Source of the DNA: Thiosocius sp942490985
Lineage (GTDB): Bacteria > Pseudomonadota > Gammaproteobacteria > Chromatiales > Chromatiaceae
Assembly: GCA_942490985.1 (NCBI GenBank)
Contig: CALNYW010000003.1
Coordinates: 62,001 to 126,000 of the forward strand
Direction: 5' to 3'
DNA: 64,000 nt
The notes beneath the pieces were generated by a model. That model was given only the letters and a program-made list of their open reading frames with translations, made no database searches and was not told the DNA's origin. Below, piece by piece: positions 31,838 through 41,408 of the stretch (position 1 is the stretch's first letter; each line of letters starts with the position of its first letter). The position numbers were made by a program, and so were the translations under genes.

Positions 31838-34399
31838 ATGAAGCGAATGCTGATCAACGCGACTCAGCCTGAAGAGTTGCGTGTGGCCATCGTCGATGGC
31901 CAAAAACTCTTCAATCTCGATATCGAAGCGCCCGGCCGGGAACTCAAAAAAGCCAACATCTACAAAGGACGAATCACTCGCGTCGAGCCGAGTCTGGAAG
32001 CGGCTTTTGTCGAATACGGGGCAGAACGCCATGGTTTCCTTCCGATGAAGGAGATTTCCCGTGCGTACTTCAACAACGCGGCTTTCGACGACGGCAAGCG
32101 TGCCATCAATGAACTGCTCAAAGAGGGACAAGAGATCGTTGTCCAGGTGGAGAAAGAGGAACGGGGCAACAAGGGCGCCGCGCTGACCTCCTTCCTGTCG
32201 CTGGCCGGCCGCTATCTGGTCCTGATGCCAAACAACCCACGTGCCGGGGGCGTCTCACGCCGTATTGAGGGACAAGACCGGTCCGAGCTTCGCGAAGCGA
32301 TGAGTGTGCTCGAGATTCCTGAGGGAATGGGCCTCATCGTCCGCACCGCCGGTGTCGGCAAGAGCGCTGAAGAACTGCAGTGGGACCTCGATTACCTGTT
32401 GCAACTCTGGAATGCCATCGATCAGTCCGCCACCGAACGCAAAGCCCCTTTTCTGATCTACCAGGAAAGCAACGTTATCATCCGCTCAATTCGCGACCAC
32501 CTTCGCGCTGACATCGGCGAAATTCTGGTTGATGAACCGGATATCTATGCGCAGGCACGACAGTTCATCGAGCAGGTGATGCCGAAGTATCTGCGCAAGC
32601 TGCGTCTGTATGAAGACGAAGTACCACTGTTCTCGCGCTACCAGATCGAATCACAGATCGAGTCGGCATTTCGCCGAGATCTGCGGCTGCCTTCCGGCGG
32701 ATCCATCGTCATCGACCACACCGAGGCGCTCACCTCGATAGACATCAACTCGGCCCGTGCCACCAAAGGCGCGGATATCGAGGAAACCGCCCGCAACACC
32801 AATCTGGAGGCGGCAGAAGAGATTGCCCGTCAACTGCGCCTGCGAGACCTCGGCGGTCTGTTTGTTATCGATTTCATCGATATGACGCCGTCCCGGAATC
32901 AGCGGGAGGTGGAGAACCGGCTCAAGGAGGCCATGAAGGAGGACCGGGCTCGCGTTCAGATCGGTCGAATCTCCCGTTTCGGCCTGCTGGAGATGTCCCG
33001 CCAGCGGCTTCGTCCATCGCTCGGGGAATCCGCGCACCAGGTTTGCCCGCGCTGTGATGGCCACGGCTTCATCCGCAGTGTCGATTCGCTCGCCCTGTCG
33101 ATTCTCCGGATCATCGAGGAAGAGGCCCTCAAAGAGAACACCGGCCGGGTCACCGCCCAACTGCCGGTCGACGTCGCGACCTTCCTATTGAATGAAAAGC
33201 GCCAGATCATCGCCGATGTCGAGCAACGGCATGGCGTCCAGATCGTGCTGATCCCAAATCGTCAGCTTGAGACGCCGAAATACGAGATCGACCGGGTGCG
33301 CCGCCAAGACATTCAGGCCGACGATGCACCGAGCCATGGCCAGGAAAAAGAGTACGGGTCAGAGGAATTACCGCCGGTCGAGCGTGCCCAGGCGAGGGTC
33401 GAACAACCCGCGGTCAAGCAAATCGCGCCGACGGCTCCCGCTCCTCAATCCCCAACCAACAAACCACCGGCGCCTGCCGTCCCCGAAGAATCGAGCGGCG
33501 AGAGCGGCTTCATAAAGCGCCTGTTTAGCAGTATTTTCTCACCACGCGAAGACACCGATACGCGTCCCCCTGAGCGCCAGGATGTTGCGGAGACAGCGAC
33601 CCGCAAGACCGCCACGCCGGCCAAGAATACCAGCGGGAACGGGCGTCGGTCTGGGCAACGAAGCAGCGGTCGCCAGAGCGACAACCGGCAGTCGGAACAA
33701 CGCCAGGGTCGAAGCCGACGCGGCAACCGATCGAGCGGGCAGCGCAATCCATCGAACAAGCCGCGCGAGCCCAGGGATAAGGACGCGGCCGCCGAGACAG
33801 CGGCGCGAGGACCAGCCGCCGACGGCCAAACGGAACCACGTAAAGACGAATCCGCTGAAGGCGCACCAAAGCGGAGTTCGCGCCGCGGTCGCCGTGGCGG
33901 TCGACGGCGCCGCAGCGGAGCAGAAAACTCACCAGGCACTGACGCATCAAATACGGCAACAGCGGAGGCGGCAAATACCGCCCCAACAGCGACGCCAGAT
34001 ACCCCGCCGGACGCCGCGCCGGACGCCGCGCCGAAACCGCCGCGCAAGCCGCGCCAGCCGAAGTCGCCTCAAGCCAAGCCGGCAGATGGCGCTACCGCCG
34101 AGCAATCGGATGCCAAACCCCCGGTTGGTGCTGATAAACCAGCCAGTGATGAGGTGCGACCGCAAAAAACGCCAAGGCCTAGAACTACAAGGAAAACTGT
34201 CGAACCGACCGCGGAATCCGCAGCCAAGACGACCAGCGCCGAGCCTGCACCTAAAGAGCCGGCAGCAAAGAGTCCGCCGGCGCCAAAAGAACCGCCGACG
34301 CAACCCGCTTCGGCCGCGGCACCGACCGAGCCGGCTAAGCCGTCACCCGCGGCAGCGCCGGCGCCCGAGGCCGTGAAAATGGAACGACCGCCAGAGTAA
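31838..34399 (+). CDS. rne: ribonuclease E
   Basis: An 853-residue endoribonuclease and degradosome scaffold. The N-terminal half is the catalytic part: an S1 RNA-binding domain (about 38-120), the 5'-sensor region, the metal-binding aspartates within SIDINSARATKG and LGGLFVIDFIDM, and the Zn-link cysteines in VCPRCDGHGF. The C-terminal half (from about 500) is low-complexity, rich in Pro, Ala, Arg, Lys and Gln, with a short helix SGFIKRLFSSIFS that probably docks to the membrane. It processes rRNA and tRNA and starts mRNA decay. Large reading frames on other strands inside the C-terminal half are composition artefacts. Confidence 0.95.
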   Translation: MKRMLINATQPEELRVAIVDGQKLFNLDIEAPGRELKKANIYKGRITRVEPSLEAAFVEYGAERHGFLPMKEISRAYFNNAAFDDGKRAINELLKEGQEIVVQVEKEERGNKGAALTSFLSLAGRYLVLMPNNPRAGGVSRRIEGQDRSELREAMSVLEIPEGMGLIVRTAGVGKSAEELQWDLDYLLQLWNAIDQSATERKAPFLIYQESNVIIRSIRDHLRADIGEILVDEPDIYAQARQFIEQVMPKYLRKLRLYEDEVPLFSRYQIESQIESAFRRDLRLPSGGSIVIDHTEALTSIDINSARATKGADIEETARNTNLEAAEEIARQLRLRDLGGLFVIDFIDMTPSRNQREVENRLKEAMKEDRARVQIGRISRFGLLEMSRQRLRPSLGESAHQVCPRCDGHGFIRSVDSLALSILRIIEEEALKENTGRVTAQLPVDVATFLLNEKRQIIADVEQRHGVQIVLIPNRQLETPKYEIDRVRRQDIQADDAPSHGQEKEYGSEELPPVERAQARVEQPAVKQIAPTAPAPQSPTNKPPAPAVPEESSGESGFIKRLFSSIFSPREDTDTRPPERQDVAETATRKTATPAKNTSGNGRRSGQRSSGRQSDNRQSEQRQGRSRRGNRSSGQRNPSNKPREPRDKDAAAETAARGPAADGQTEPRKDESAEGAPKRSSRRGRRGGRRRRSGAENSPGTDASNTATAEAANTAPTATPDTPPDAAPDAAPKPPRKPRQPKSPQAKPADGATAEQSDAKPPVGADKPASDEVRPQKTPRPRTTRKTVEPTAESAAKTTSAEPAPKEPAAKSPPAPKEPPTQPASAAAPTEPAKPSPAAAPAPEAVKMERPPE

Positions 34400-34420
34400 A
34401 AAAAGACCAGGCCGAGGTCT
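34398..34420 (-). terminator. Rho-independent terminator of the LMW phosphatase gene
   Basis: On the minus strand: AGACC, a 7-nt loop, GGTCT, then seven T. It begins at the phosphatase stop codon and its T-tract overlaps the rne stop. The stem is only 5 bp, but the T-run is clean. The same hairpin on the plus strand has no T-tract, so it would not end rne transcription efficiently. Confidence 0.6.
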
Positions 34421-34902
34421 CAGCGCAGATGGCGGCTGCGGATCTCGGTTAACAGGCCAGCTGAGGCGGCTTCGACCATGTCGAAAACCCGCTCGAAGCC
34501 AGCAGCACCGCCGTAATAGGGATCGGGCACCTCGCGAGAGCGTGTTTCCGCCGCGAAATCCATGAACATATAGATTTTGTCGCGGTGTTCCTCGGGACAG
34601 ATTTCGCTGAGCGACAAATAGTTGTCCTGATCCATCGCGACGACATAGTCGAAGCGGTCGAAATCAGTGGGGTCGACGCGGCGGGCGACCAGATCTGAAA
34701 GATCGATCCCGCGACGACGCGCGGTCTCCTGCGCACGACGGTCAGGCTCGTTGCCCACGTGGTAAGCATGGGTACCTGCCGAGTCGATTTCGATCGCATC
34801 TGCTAATTTCTCTTGCAGGACCAGAGAGCGAAATACGCCGTGTGCCGTCGGCGAACGACAGATGTTACCCATACAGACAAAGAGAACGCTGACCTGCGAC
34901 AC
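34420..34902 (-). CDS. low-molecular-weight protein-tyrosine phosphatase
   Basis: A 160-residue cysteine phosphatase. The P-loop VCMGNICRSPTAHGVF lies at about 9-24, with the nucleophile Cys and the Arg that binds phosphate. The general-acid Asp is in PDPYYGG near residue 130, where the two Tyr are typical. Such enzymes dephosphorylate tyrosine kinases that control polysaccharide export, or other targets. In Pseudomonas the homologue lies beside kdsB and murB; here murB is absent and an unrelated small gene takes that place. Confidence 0.88.
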   Translation of the reverse strand: MSQVSVLFVCMGNICRSPTAHGVFRSLVLQEKLADAIEIDSAGTHAYHVGNEPDRRAQETARRRGIDLSDLVARRVDPTDFDRFDYVVAMDQDNYLSLSEICPEEHRDKIYMFMDFAAETRSREVPDPYYGGAAGFERVFDMVEAASAGLLTEIRSRHLR

Positions 34903-34948
34903 GTGTTATTTCTCCCGCGAGCGCTGTTTGACTTTTGGTGATTAGCAA

Positions 34949-35230
34949 ATGATGACGCCTGACCCGCTGCATCGCAAACTCGAAAAACTTGTTGGTAATC
35001 GATTCGAATTTCTCGGTGAACCCTGGGTGCTGATCGAGGTGCTCGCCGATATAGATAGCCTGGTGTTGCGGCGATGCGTTGAGTGCAACAGGCAACACGC
35101 GGTTCAACGAAACAGCTACGGCATGCCCAACCGACGGGTTGAAGGCACGATGACCTTACCGATCACCAATCACGACACCGGTAGCTATTCGGATGACGTA
35201 ATGGCGCTTTTGGCCGGACGGCATCGATAA
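34949..35230 (+). CDS. small conserved-looking protein of unknown function
   Basis: Not recognised. A 93-residue protein beginning MMTPDPLHRKLEKLVGNRFE. The body LGEPWVLIEVLADIDSLVLR looks like a small beta-sheet domain, with two Cys (VECNRQ and the preceding RRC) and an Arg/Gln-rich middle. ATG 34952 is an equally good start. It lies between the divergent phosphatase gene and the convergent kdsB, the place occupied by murB in Pseudomonas. No function is proposed. Confidence 0.6.
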   Translation: MMTPDPLHRKLEKLVGNRFEFLGEPWVLIEVLADIDSLVLRRCVECNRQHAVQRNSYGMPNRRVEGTMTLPITNHDTGSYSDDVMALLAGRHR

Positions 35231-35239
35231 CGCGAACCA

Positions 35240-36019
35240 TCAATGCGCGGCGAGCAGTGCACTGACCCGTGCCAAGTCCTCAGCGGTATCAACGCCGGCG
35301 GGAGGCGCCTCGTCAATCACCGCCACTGCAATGCGCCCGCCATGCCAGAGCACTCGCAGTTGCTCCAACGATTCCATCTGCTCGATCGGCGCTGCCGACA
35401 GACTGGAATATTCGCTTAAAAAGCCCGCACGGTAGGCGTAAAGGCCCAGGTGCCGATGCATGCCTGCCAACCAAGCCGGGTCGACCGCCTGCGATGGCTC
35501 GAACTGATCACGCTTCCAGGGAATGGTCGCGCGGCTGAAATACAGTGCGTAACCCTCGCGATCCGTCACCACCTTGACCGTGTTCGCATCGAACAATTGC
35601 TCGGCAGCGCTCAGCGGAACGGACAGCGTGGCCATCTCGGCCCGCGGATGCGTCCCCAGCGTCCCGGCGACTTCACGTAGCAGGGTCGGCGGCATCAGCG
35701 GTTCGTCACCCTGCAAGTTGACCACCACCGTATCAGCCGACCATCCCAGCAAATCGACAACCTCCGCGATTCGATCGGTACCGCTCGTGTGGTCAGTCGA
35801 TGTCATGCAAACCGCCCCAGCAAAGCGCCGAACAGCCTGTTCGATACGCACATCGTCTGTTGCCACCACCACCTGTTGCGCACCGCTCGCCTGCGCGCGC
35901 TCGAAGACATGCTGGATCATCGGTTTGCCTGCGATCTCGCGCAGCGGTTTGCCGGGCAAACGGTGCGAACCGTAGCGTGCTGGAATGACGACGTTGAAGC
36001 CGTTCACGGCGTCAGTCAT
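35240..36019 (-). CDS. kdsB: 3-deoxy-manno-octulosonate cytidylyltransferase
   Basis: Activates Kdo as CMP-Kdo for lipopolysaccharide core assembly; 259 aa. The nucleotide motif VVIPARYGSHRLPGKPL at the N-terminus, QVVVATDD, and VNLQGDEPLMPP are family signatures, the last holding the metal-binding Asp. ATG 36019 overlaps the stop of the Trm112-like gene (ATGA). The order lpxK-ycaR-kdsB is conserved in gammaproteobacteria, and the genes act in one pathway of outer-membrane lipid A/Kdo synthesis. Confidence 0.93.
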   Translation of the reverse strand: MTDAVNGFNVVIPARYGSHRLPGKPLREIAGKPMIQHVFERAQASGAQQVVVATDDVRIEQAVRRFAGAVCMTSTDHTSGTDRIAEVVDLLGWSADTVVVNLQGDEPLMPPTLLREVAGTLGTHPRAEMATLSVPLSAAEQLFDANTVKVVTDREGYALYFSRATIPWKRDQFEPSQAVDPAWLAGMHRHLGLYAYRAGFLSEYSSLSAAPIEQMESLEQLRVLWHGGRIAVAVIDEAPPAGVDTAEDLARVSALLAAH

Positions 36020-36201
36020 TCAACCACTTCTTCATCAGCGGGCAGCGCCCTCGCCTCGTCCTCGAGCATTACCGGGATATCGTCACGTATCGGATAAGCC
36101 AAGCGGTCCACTTTGCAAATCAACTCATTCTGTTTGGCGTGATAGACCAGTTTCCCCTTACAGATTGGGCAAACGAGGATGTCTAGCAGTTTCTTGTCCA
36201 T
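36016..36201 (-). CDS. ycaR: Trm112/YcaR-family small zinc-finger-like protein
   Basis: A 61-residue protein with the YcaR/Trm112 pattern: MDKKLLDILVCPICKGKL at the start, with a CPxC pair, then LICKVDRLAYPIRDDIPVML. The second metal-binding pair of Trm112 is incomplete (one Cys in ELICK), as in many bacterial forms. The bacterial function is not firmly known. The gene is fixed between lpxK and kdsB, overlaps lpxK by 44 bases in another frame and overlaps kdsB at ATGA. Confidence 0.85.
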   Translation of the reverse strand: MDKKLLDILVCPICKGKLVYHAKQNELICKVDRLAYPIRDDIPVMLEDEARALPADEEVVE

Positions 36202-37174
36202 CGACTATCTCCTTGAGTGACAGGGCCAGTTGGTGGACGAACGCCGCATCGGGCTGCGCATCCACCTGTACCACCCAGCAATTGGAACAGGGTAAACGTC
36301 GGCATTTTACGGCATCTTTTTCCGTCATCAGGACGGGTTGCGAGTCGCTAAACCGCAAATCCTCGGCCTGAAAAGGATGATGGTCGGGAAACGCATGCGC
36401 ATCGATTTCCAGACCATGACGTCGAAGCAGATCAAAAAAACGCGCCGGGTTACCGAGCCCAGCCAGCGCATGAACTCTCTGACCGTGCAACTCACTGATT
36501 GCCTGGCGCCGATCGCCATCGAGTGATTGCAAGACGGGCTGAAACAGCTTCATCGAAAATTCGCCCCTACGGCCCTTGCCATTGGCGATGATCAAATCGG
36601 CATCCTGGAGGCGGCGGATCGGCTCGCGCAGTGGCCCGGCCGGCAGCAGAAAGCCATTGCCGAATCGTCGTTCACCATCAATCACAGCGATTTCCAGATC
36701 TCGGGCCAACGCATAATGCTGCATCCCGTCATCACAAATCACGACATTGGCATTGGTATGCTGCAAAAGCGCTTCAACAGCGGCGGGCCTGTCAGGTCCG
36801 ACACACATCGGACAACCCGTGCGCTTAGCGAGCACAACGGCCTCATCACCCACCGTAGCGGGGTCACTATCCGGCCTGACCTGCTGCGGCCAATGTCTTG
36901 CCTGCCCGCCGTAGCCACGTGACACGATGCCCGGCGCCAAACCGCGTTGGCTGAGATGATCCGCCAGCCATATGACAAGCGGGGTCTTGCCGGTGCCACC
37001 GACATTGATGTTGCCAACGACAATGACCGGCACTGGGAATCGCTGGGAACGGAAGAGACCGGCGCGATAAGCGGCACGACGTAACGCTGTGACCATGCCA
37101 AATAGCACCGACAACGGCCACAGCAGCCAAGCTAGCGCGTTCCTGCTGTACCAGATTCGTTCAATACGAGGCAC
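36158..37174 (-). CDS. lpxK: tetraacyldisaccharide 4'-kinase
   Basis: Phosphorylates the 4' position of the lipid A precursor at the inner membrane; 338 aa. An N-terminal membrane-associated helix (about 12-34) precedes the P-loop VVGNINVGGTGKTPLVIWLA. EVVLAKRTGCPM-like and VICDDGMQHYALARDLEIAV segments match LpxK, the latter with the DDGxQH motif. The C-terminus overlaps the Trm112-like gene by 44 bases. The gene follows exbD by about 8 bp, as in Pseudomonas. Confidence 0.92.
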   Translation of the reverse strand: MPRIERIWYSRNALAWLLWPLSVLFGMVTALRRAAYRAGLFRSQRFPVPVIVVGNINVGGTGKTPLVIWLADHLSQRGLAPGIVSRGYGGQARHWPQQVRPDSDPATVGDEAVVLAKRTGCPMCVGPDRPAAVEALLQHTNANVVICDDGMQHYALARDLEIAVIDGERRFGNGFLLPAGPLREPIRRLQDADLIIANGKGRRGEFSMKLFQPVLQSLDGDRRQAISELHGQRVHALAGLGNPARFFDLLRRHGLEIDAHAFPDHHPFQAEDLRFSDSQPVLMTEKDAVKCRRLPCSNCWVVQVDAQPDAAFVHQLALSLKEIVDGQETARHPRLPNL

Positions 37175-37182
37175 CGCGCCGG

Positions 37183-37614
37183 TTATTCAGCGGCCGCGTC
37201 GTCAGCTTGACGGGCAACGAAACTCAATCGTGCCATACCGAGCTGTGCCGCGACATCGAGCACCGTCATCATCGATTGAAGGGGTGCATTGCGATCACCG
37301 GACACGATGATCGGCAGGTCCTCACGCCCATCCGATAATTTCACCAAGGTTCGGCGCAGCGTCTCGGTATCATGCTTAATCAACTCACGTTCGTTGACGT
37401 AGAACTGGCCACGGGCATCGATCGTGATATCGATTTTCTCGATCGTTTCTGCAGGTGTTTCTGGCGCGCTCGCCTGCGGCAGGTCGACCTTCAGTTGGGT
37501 CTGTTTATCGAAGGTCGTCGACACCATAAAAAAGATCAACATCAGGAACACGACATCAATCAGTGGCGTGATGTCCACCCTTGGGGGCTCGGCGCGTCGC
37601 GGACGGAGGTTCAC
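37183..37614 (-). CDS. exbD: ExbD/TolR-family biopolymer transport protein
   Basis: A 143-residue single-helix protein of a proton-driven energiser. The membrane helix contains the proton-carrying Asp in ITPLIDVVFLMLIFFMV, followed by a periplasmic domain. The start is GTG 37614. With the ExbB-like protein upstream it would energise a TonB- or Tol-type process. In this genomic block (comEC-exbB-exbD-lpxK) the pair is widespread, and its exact client is unclear. Confidence 0.88.
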   Translation of the reverse strand: MNLRPRRAEPPRVDITPLIDVVFLMLIFFMVSTTFDKQTQLKVDLPQASAPETPAETIEKIDITIDARGQFYVNERELIKHDTETLRRTLVKLSDGREDLPIIVSGDRNAPLQSMMTVLDVAAQLGMARLSFVARQADDAAAE

Positions 37615-37618
37615 CGGC

Positions 37619-38230
37619 TCATTTCTCCCGCTGACCGTGCATGACTTCGACCATTTTCATGGCCTGTTCTTCCATACGAACGACAATCCGATCGACCCGG
37701 CCACTCAGGTAACGATGGAAGATCACGGCAGGGATCGCGACCGACAGGCCGGCCGCCGTGGTGATCAACGCCTCGGAGATGCCGCCAGCCAGCACGGCCG
37801 GATTACCCACCCCGGAACTCGTGATCGCGGTGAAAACCTTGATCATCCCAATCACCGTTCCAAGCAGCCCGAGCAACGGCGAGATATTGGCAATCGTTCC
37901 GAGCGTATTGAGGTAGTGCTCGAGTTCGTGGACAACCTGGCGTCCTTCTTCTTCGATCGCCTCTTTCATGACCTCACGATCATGCCGACGATTGACCAGA
38001 CCTGCGGCCAATATTCGCCCGAGCGGAGAGCTATTCCGTACAGTCGCTATGTGCGCCGCTGTCAATTGATTTTGCTGGTGCAACTGCCAGATCTGGGCAA
38101 CAAGATTATTCGGTAGCACCTTGCGGCGGCGGTAAGCCCACAGCCTTTCGACGATGATGGCCATCGCGATGACCGAGCAGGCAATGATTGGCCACATCAA
38201 CCAGCCGCCGGCTTTTACGAGTTCCAGCAC
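37619..38230 (-). CDS. exbB: ExbB/MotA/TolQ-family proton channel protein
   Basis: A 203-residue three-helix inner-membrane protein. The first helix lies at about 10-30 (WLMWPIIACSVIAMAIIV), and the family core is NISPLLGLLGTVIGMIKVF and AGGISEALITTAAGLSVAIP, which line the proton path with ExbD. The start is GTG 38230. It is separated from exbD by 4 bp and from comEC by about 50 bp. Confidence 0.88.
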   Translation of the reverse strand: MLELVKAGGWLMWPIIACSVIAMAIIVERLWAYRRRKVLPNNLVAQIWQLHQQNQLTAAHIATVRNSSPLGRILAAGLVNRRHDREVMKEAIEEEGRQVVHELEHYLNTLGTIANISPLLGLLGTVIGMIKVFTAITSSGVGNPAVLAGGISEALITTAAGLSVAIPAVIFHRYLSGRVDRIVVRMEEQAMKMVEVMHGQREK

Positions 38231-38280
38231 GTCAGGAAGTCCTCCAGTTTCGGGTCATGGACGGCCGTAGTGAGGGGTCG

Positions 38281-40635
38281 TCAGTCGTCGAATGATACTG
38301 CATGCGAGGGCTTGGCTGAACCAACATCGTGCATCCAATAGCGCTTCGATGCCCGCCGGTAAGCCACCGGCCCGAGCAGCCCGGCATCGGATTGAAACGC
38401 GAAACTCAAGGTGCCAGCGAGCGCCGTGTCATGAATCAGCGAGCCGGCGTTGGCCCAACGCGCCGTGATTTCGGCGCGCGGGAAGCCATAGCGATTAGCC
38501 CAGCCTCTGGCAAACAAGACATGAGTTGCCCCGCTATGATTTACCAACGCTTCAGAAGACGAGCTCAGACTGCCATGATGCGGGGCGACCACCACGTCCG
38601 CGGCAAGCCGTTCTGGCTGGCGACGTAATAGCCTGTGTTCAATCGAAGCCTCGATATCACCGGTTAGCAAGACTGCGCCCGCGGCATTTGCGACGCGCAG
38701 CACGCAAGAGGCATTGTTGCCAGAGAACTCGCCGATTTCAGTGGGATGGAGAATCTCGAATTCCACCCCATCCCACTGCCAGCTGTCACCGGCCAAGCAA
38801 GCACGCGCACCACCGCCAATCCGTTCGGGCTCGCCGCTGACGAAATCTGCGACGCTGATTGCTTGCATTAGGGTCGTCGTACCGCCTGCATGATCGCTAT
38901 CGCCATGGCTGGCAACCAGGCGATCGACAGAAGGTCTTCCACGGTGTCTCAGAAACGGCAGGACGACCGCCTCGGCCGTTGAAAAGCCAGTCTGGTATGC
39001 AGGCCCGGTGTCATAGACCAACACGTGTCGCCGGGTTTCGATGACGACACTCAGCCCCTGCCCGACATCGAGCAAATGAAGATGAAAGTCGCCGTTCTCG
39101 ACCAACGGCTGCCTCGGCAGCCACGGCAGGACCAACAGCGGCAAGGCAACCCAGCGCAAGGGTATTCCGGGGGGCAACAGCATCAGTGCGACAAACAAAC
39201 CCACAGCCATGATTCCCGTGCCTGTCCCGGCGGGTAGGTTCAGGGCAAGCGCTGCCGCGGAGGCCAACAGCCCCTGCAGATAGTCGAGCACGACACCGAG
39301 TGGCTCGACGCCCAAAGCGGCAAGCGAAGGTGCCGGCAGCGCCAGCAGGCCGCCGAGCAGACTCCACGGTACGATCAGCACACCAAACAGCGGGACGAGC
39401 AGCAGATTGATCAACGGTGCCAGCGCACTGACGGGCAGCCCGAACACCAACAGCAAGGGCCATAGACCAACGGTGACACCAAGCTGTATCGCCACTGCTT
39501 TGAACCAGAGCGGACGAGACCGGGTCCAGGCCAGCGTCGCGACGATCGCCGCGACCGCGCCAAACGATAACCAGAAGCCCGCATCGACGATTGAGGGTGG
39601 ATGCCAAAGCAATACCAGGCAGGCGGCTACCGCGAGGCTATGCCCCACCCGTGTCTGGCGACGCAGCAAAATGCCCGCTGCAAGCACCGCAAACATGATC
39701 AGCGCACGTTGGGTTGGTAGACCAAATCCGGCGAGAGCGGCGTAAAACCCGGCCGCCGCAAAGCCAAAGCCGGTCGCGGCGATGCGCGCTGGCAGCCACT
39801 CGCTCAAGCTGGGAATACGTCGCCATATCGAGCCGATCAAAAACATCACAGCGCCGCTAACCAAGCCGATGTGCAACCCCGAAACAGCCATCAGATGACT
39901 GGTCCCAGTATCGCGAAATACTAATCGGGCCGGTGCATCAAGACCCGAACGGTCGGCTACAACCAGGGCACGGACGACGCCTTCAGCGAACGGAGACAGC
40001 GGCAGGTCACCGATACTGCGACGCAACGCATCCCGATACGTGTCGAAAAGGCAGCAAGCGATCCCGGTATCAGACGCCACGGCCTGTCCGGCCGTGACAT
40101 ACCCGGTGTAACGAATCCCTTGGTGATAAAGCCAACCTTCGTAATCCCAGGCACCGGGGGAAGCGTAGCCATGCACAGCGCGGATACGCGCCTGCACATC
40201 CCAGCGATCACCGGGCCGCAGCACCGGCGCATCACGCCACGAAAGCCGTAACCGCCAATTTCCCCGGATCGACTCTGAACCGATTTTCAGGACGGTCGTT
40301 TCAACAATGAAACGCGTCAACTGCGTATTGATCTGGGGCAGATCGACGATCGTCCCGATGAGTGTCACATCAGCACGGGGCTGATCGAGGTCGAGATGAG
40401 GCGGCGCGGCATGTAATGAATACGCGTGTGACCAGCAAGACCCGAGCAACAGCGGCAATCCAACCTGGACAGGCAGCCTGGCAGAACGCAACCGCTGCCT
40501 CTTCGAAAAAACCAGCAAGGTGACGAGCAAAAGCAGCCCAAGCCCCTGCGGTATCAACCAGACCCGGCCCGGCAGGTACGGCAATTGATGGAACAGCAGC
40601 GTTCCGAGCCCAAAACAGAGCGCAAAGCGAATCAC
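38281..40635 (-). CDS. comEC: ComEC/Rec2 DNA-uptake channel
   Basis: A 784-residue polytopic protein that carries transforming single-stranded DNA across the inner membrane. The N-terminal DUF4131-like region (to about 190) is followed by the competence domain with many helices (SHLMAVSGLHIGLVSG is a landmark) and a C-terminal metallo-beta-lactamase-like domain with VASHGDSDHAGGTTTL, ILLTGDIEAS-type and PHHGS motifs. The start is GTG 40635 behind a strong AGGGAGG site. Its presence suggests, but does not prove, natural competence; no other competence gene is nearby. Confidence 0.92.
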   Translation of the reverse strand: MIRFALCFGLGTLLFHQLPYLPGRVWLIPQGLGLLLLVTLLVFSKRQRLRSARLPVQVGLPLLLGSCWSHAYSLHAAPPHLDLDQPRADVTLIGTIVDLPQINTQLTRFIVETTVLKIGSESIRGNWRLRLSWRDAPVLRPGDRWDVQARIRAVHGYASPGAWDYEGWLYHQGIRYTGYVTAGQAVASDTGIACCLFDTYRDALRRSIGDLPLSPFAEGVVRALVVADRSGLDAPARLVFRDTGTSHLMAVSGLHIGLVSGAVMFLIGSIWRRIPSLSEWLPARIAATGFGFAAAGFYAALAGFGLPTQRALIMFAVLAAGILLRRQTRVGHSLAVAACLVLLWHPPSIVDAGFWLSFGAVAAIVATLAWTRSRPLWFKAVAIQLGVTVGLWPLLLVFGLPVSALAPLINLLLVPLFGVLIVPWSLLGGLLALPAPSLAALGVEPLGVVLDYLQGLLASAAALALNLPAGTGTGIMAVGLFVALMLLPPGIPLRWVALPLLVLPWLPRQPLVENGDFHLHLLDVGQGLSVVIETRRHVLVYDTGPAYQTGFSTAEAVVLPFLRHRGRPSVDRLVASHGDSDHAGGTTTLMQAISVADFVSGEPERIGGGARACLAGDSWQWDGVEFEILHPTEIGEFSGNNASCVLRVANAAGAVLLTGDIEASIEHRLLRRQPERLAADVVVAPHHGSLSSSSEALVNHSGATHVLFARGWANRYGFPRAEITARWANAGSLIHDTALAGTLSFAFQSDAGLLGPVAYRRASKRYWMHDVGSAKPSHAVSFDD

Positions 40636-40871
40636 ATTCCCTCCCTGGAATGTCGTTATGAGCCGAATGGCCTCCTGCCACTTGGCACTGAATCACCGCG
40701 AAAGGACGCTTACCCAAGGCCCTTTTGGTTCGATTAAGTCAGGCGGCTGATCCAGTCAACTGAGAGGTACTCCGTATCGGGGCATCCACCACCCCCAACT
40801 ATCGTCTTGAGCGGCCGCTGTAGTCAAACATCTGTCTGCGTGTTTCAATTGAACAGCTCACCGTTTTGCCT

Positions 40872-41408
40872 ATGCCAAGACATCTCATCAAGCGCTATGC
40901 GCCTCACCCATCAAAGCTGAAGAAACATAAGCATCTTCGGCACTTGGGAAGGCTATTGCACGATGAAAATCTCTGGCATCTGAACCGACGATCGGTGTCG
41001 GGTGGCGTCGCCACCGGGCTGTTTTGGGCGATGATCCCCGTACCGGCTCAGATGATCTTCGCGGCACTTTCCGCGATCGTTTTCCGGGTAAATTTTCCGA
41101 TCTCGGTAGCCCTTGTCTGGATTACCAACCCACTGACCATCCCACCGGTGTTCTATATCAATTATCGGGTTGGCATATGGCTGCTCGGTGCGCCCCCTGA
41201 TGTTGGGCAGTTCCAGATGTCGTTGGAATGGATCACCGCAGAGCTGAATGTTATTTGGCAACCGTTGTTGCTCGGAAGCCTTGTCGTCGGCGTACTGCTC
41301 GCGATTACTGGTTATGGCTGCATGCGTCTTTATTGGCGCTGGTACGTGATGAAACGTTTTCGATCTCGCAATGGGTCGCGCAAGAAAGCACGCCGCGCGA
41401 GCAGTTAA
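40872..41408 (+). CDS. DUF2062 membrane protein
   Basis: A 178-residue protein with a basic N-terminal part (MPRHLIKRYAPHPSKLKKHK) and two to three hydrophobic segments. The stretch SGGVATGLFWAMIPVPAQM followed by ITNPLTIPPVFYINYRVG is the DUF2062 signature. The function is not established. The start is ATG 40872; a TTG two codons earlier is possible. It stands alone between comEC (divergent) and lolD (convergent), as in Pseudomonas. The 236-bp gap to comEC shows no other gene. Confidence 0.75.
   Translation: MPRHLIKRYAPHPSKLKKHKHLRHLGRLLHDENLWHLNRRSVSGGVATGLFWAMIPVPAQMIFAALSAIVFRVNFPISVALVWITNPLTIPPVFYINYRVGIWLLGAPPDVGQFQMSLEWITAELNVIWQPLLLGSLVVGVLLAITGYGCMRLYWRWYVMKRFRSRNGSRKKARRASS

Noticed and set aside
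33445..34376. Long open frames of 200-264 codons on both strands within the 3' half of rne
   Set aside because: They arise from the Pro/Ala/Arg-rich low-complexity repeat composition of the RNase E tail and have no start signals or domains.
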